NCBI RefSeq assembly: GCF_910579365.1
Contig: NZ_CAJTUX010000027.1
Location: 1 to 31,738 of the forward strand
Source of the DNA: an uncultured Oscillibacter sp.
GTDB taxonomy: Bacteria > Bacillota > Clostridia > Oscillospirales > Oscillospiraceae
Reading direction: 5' to 3'
DNA: 31,738 bases
Both the position numbers and the translations under genes were made by a program. The notes under the pieces are model-generated. The model had not been told where the DNA came from, ran no database searches, and was given only the letters and a program-made list of their open reading frames with translations. Numbering within the stretch: position 1 is the first letter of the stretch; the number at the start of each line of letters is the position of its first letter. Below are positions 30,144 through 31,738 of the stretch, piece by piece.

Positions 30144-30886
30144 GCCGTCCCTCCTGTCAAGAGAAGGCGTCCCAGGGCCAGCGCCCCGTAGATCACCGGC
30201 TGGTGGAGCATGTAGATGAGAAGGGAATGGCGGCCCATGGCGGCGGCCAGGGGGACCCGCCGCATCTCCCGCGCCTCCTCCGGCCGGAGCCGGAAGAGGA
30301 AGTACCCCGTCAGGAAGAGGAAGAACCAGGGGAGGAGGGAGAAATAGTCCGTGGAGAAGAAGCCCGCCGGAGGGAAGCCCAGCAGGGCGGTGAGGCGGTT
30401 CCGGTAGAGCCCGTCCGGCAGGGCGGTCAGGCGCAGCCCCTCGAAGCCCAGGAAGCCCGCGTTCACATCCCGGAAGAGCAGGAAGAGGAGGAAGCTCCCC
30501 GCCAGCCCCGCCCGGGGAGGAAGACGCTCCAGGACCAAAGACAGGGGGACCAGCAGCATGGAGGAGGCCCCCAGCAGGGTCAGCACGCCGCAGTACACCA
30601 GATTGGAGGGCATCCAAAGCCAGGTGACGGCGGTGATGAGGGCCCCGCAGGAAAACACGGTCAGCCCCCGCCGGAACTGATGGCGGCCCAAAGCGAAGCA
30701 GTAGCCGGAAAGGAGGAGGAAGGTCCAGCAGATGCTCTGCTGCCAGACGTGGGCGGCGAAGCCGCGGTACCAGGGCCAATCCATGCCGACGATATAAACA
30801 AGGTCCCAGCAGGCGTGATAGAGGATCATGCTGATCAGGGCGCAGCCCCGAATGGCGTCTAACACTTGATAGCGGCGGCGTTCCAA
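30140..30886 (-). CDS. Multi-pass membrane acyltransferase-like protein (DUF1624/HGSNAT-like)
   Basis: 248 residues and about seven hydrophobic segments. The start region YQVLDAIRGCALISMILYHACWD fits the LDxxRGxxxxxMxxxH pattern of DUF1624/heparan-alpha-glucosaminide N-acetyltransferase-like proteins, and the last helix has GRHSLLIYMLHQPV, also typical. Such proteins are thought to move acyl groups across the membrane to sugars or other envelope polymers; substrate unknown here. Start is a TTG at 30886 with AAAGGAGG 7 nt upstream; no ATG fits. Its stop overlaps the GTPase-NYN start. A terminator of proS lies immediately upstream, so this operon probably depends on readthrough or a promoter I cannot see. 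Confidence 0.82.
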   Translation of the reverse strand: MERRRYQVLDAIRGCALISMILYHACWDLVYIVGMDWPWYRGFAAHVWQQSICWTFLLLSGYCFALGRHQFRRGLTVFSCGALITAVTWLWMPSNLVYCGVLTLLGASSMLLVPLSLVLERLPPRAGLAGSFLLFLLFRDVNAGFLGFEGLRLTALPDGLYRNRLTALLGFPPAGFFSTDYFSLLPWFFLFLTGYFLFRLRPEEAREMRRVPLAAAMGRHSLLIYMLHQPVIYGALALGRLLLTGGTA

Positions 30887-30911
30887 GGAGCGGCCTCCTT
30901 TCTGGAGTGGG

Positions 30912-30939
30912 AAAAAGGGGGAGCGCCGCTCCCCCTTTT
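30912..30939 (-). terminator. Intrinsic terminator after proS
   Basis: Perfect 12-bp stem AAAAGGGGGAGC against GCTCCCCCTTTT with a 3-nt loop, followed on the minus strand by a T-run. It lies between the proS stop and the TTG start of the acyltransferase gene, only 26 nt from the latter. Confidence 0.88.
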
Positions 30940-30945
30940 GGGTCT

Positions 30946-31738
30946 TCAATAGGCCACGCCCCAATAGATATCGGTGACGCACTTTTTGCCGCACACGGGG
31001 CAGACGCCCTCCGTGCCGCTCTGGGATAGGGGCATGCAGCGGGAGGTGACGCCCGCCCGCTCCTTCATGGCCAGCTCGCATTCCAAAGAGCCGCACCACT
31101 TGGACCGCAGGAAGCCGCCCTTGCCCTCGGCGATGGCCTTGGCCTCCTCGGGGGAGGAGATATCGAAGGTGTTGTCCTCCCGGTTCCGAAGGGCCATGGC
31201 GTACAGATTCTCGTGCACCGCGTCCAGGAGCCGCTTCACGGTCTCCTCCAGCTCCGCCAGGGGAGTGGTCACCCGCTCTCCGGTGTCCCGGCGGGCGATG
31301 ACGCACTGGTCCTTCTCCATGTCCTTGGGCCCGATCTCCACCCGGAGAGGCACGCCCTTCATCTCGTACTCGGCAAACTTCCAGCCGGGGGAGTTGTCGG
31401 AATCGTCCATCCTGGAGCGGACGCCCGCCTCCTTCAGCCGGTCCCGCAGGGCGGCGGCGGCGTCCAGCACGCCGGGCTTGTGGGCCGCCACGGGAATGAC
31501 CACCGCCTGGATAGGGGCCACCCGGGGGGGCAGCACCAGTCCGTTGTCGTCGCCGTGGGTCATGATGATGCCGCCGATCATCCGGGTGCTGACGCCCCAG
31601 CTGGTCTGATGGGGATAATGGAGCTGGTTGTCCTTCCCGGTGTAGGTGATGTGGAAGGCCTTGGCGAAGCCGTCGCCGAAATAGTGGCTGGTGCCCGCCT
31701 GGAGGGCCTTGTGGTCGTGCATCATGCACTCCACGGTG
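30946..31738 (-). CDS. proS: Prolyl-tRNA synthetase, archaeal/eukaryotic type, N-terminus beyond window
   Basis: Charges tRNA-Pro with proline. About the last 263 residues are present; the frame is open to the right edge. Seen are the end of the class II catalytic core (motif-3 region: ALQAGTSHYFGDGFAKAF and GVSTRMIGGIIMTHGDDNGLVLPP), the anticodon-binding domain (IQAVVIPVAAHKPG through LRVEIGPKDMEKDQCVIARRDTGE), and the C-terminal zinc-binding domain with WCGSLECE and CPVCGKKC, ending in Tyr (WGVAY). This C-terminal domain marks the archaeal/eukaryotic-type enzyme, also found in some Bacillota, and not the bacterial type with an editing insertion. Complete members are about 480 residues. Followed by a terminator. 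Confidence 0.95.
   Translation of the reverse strand, partial: TVECMMHDHKALQAGTSHYFGDGFAKAFHITYTGKDNQLHYPHQTSWGVSTRMIGGIIMTHGDDNGLVLPPRVAPIQAVVIPVAAHKPGVLDAAAALRDRLKEAGVRSRMDDSDNSPGWKFAEYEMKGVPLRVEIGPKDMEKDQCVIARRDTGERVTTPLAELEETVKRLLDAVHENLYAMALRNREDNTFDISSPEEAKAIAEGKGGFLRSKWCGSLECELAMKERAGVTSRCMPLSQSGTEGVCPVCGKKCVTDIYWGVAY

Noticed and set aside
1..31738. Mobile element, prophage or CRISPR signal
   Set aside because: No transposase, integrase, repeat-spacer pattern or tRNA-linked attachment site was found; composition is even throughout.

Overview
The window looks like chromosome from a strictly anaerobic, high-GC member of the Bacillota, most likely class Clostridia, Oscillospiraceae-like. 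The reasons are G+C-rich codon use with strong GGAGG ribosome-binding sites and near-consensus sigma-A promoters (17-bp spacers), a monomeric [FeFe] hydrogenase, class 1B dihydroorotate dehydrogenase (PyrD/PyrK), PyrB with a PyrI regulatory chain, and an archaeal-type prolyl-tRNA synthetase. The taxonomic call is an inference from gene content. I saw no tRNA, rRNA, CRISPR array, transposase or prophage gene.

Layout. (1) 1-3142, minus strand: a DUF4340 lipoprotein-like/membrane-anchored protein, an OmpR-type response regulator and a sensor histidine kinase that runs off the left edge, read from a near-perfect promoter at 3114-3142. (2) 3143-5093: an intergenic stretch with an orphan intrinsic terminator, then a [FeFe] hydrogenase with its own promoter and terminator. 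(3) 5104-6803: an ECF sigma factor translationally coupled to a zinc-finger anti-sigma factor. (4) 6829-19559: the pyrimidine locus. carA and carB lie on the minus strand, and carB is fused in frame to a complete diaminopimelate epimerase (DapF). Divergently, on the plus strand, come a 61-residue membrane peptide gene with its own promoter and terminator, then pyrC-pyrK-pyrD-pyrF-pyrE-pyrB-pyrI, a DUF45/YgjP-type metallopeptidase gene and an archaeal PurO-like IMP cyclohydrolase gene, closed by a strong terminator. Together car and pyr genes encode all steps from bicarbonate/glutamine to UMP.

(5) 19558-26937: a decayed C-terminal piece of a RibD/DHFR-like reductase, then a tight three-gene cassette. 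The first gene encodes a 1596-residue protein that joins an HD phosphohydrolase-like domain, a long helical-repeat region, a NadD-like nucleotidyltransferase, a GNAT-like domain and a phosphoribosyltransferase-like domain. The second encodes a divergent lactate/malate dehydrogenase-like Rossmann protein and the third a flavodoxin-fold FMN/Fe-S oxidoreductase-like protein. This cassette is the best candidate for an undescribed system; it has the look of a nucleotide or NAD-related salvage/repair pathway, but that is inference.

(6) 27021-31738, minus strand: the C-terminal half of proS running off the right edge, a terminator, then an overlapping set of genes: a DUF1624-type multi-pass acyltransferase, a Tet(M)/EF-G-like translational GTPase fused to a YacP/Rae1-like NYN ribonuclease domain, and lspA. 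The GTPase-NYN fusion suggests a factor that reaches the ribosomal A site and cleaves RNA there.

The window therefore holds three unusual domain fusions (CarB-DapF, the HD-to-PRT megaprotein, GTPase-NYN) among otherwise ordinary housekeeping genes.
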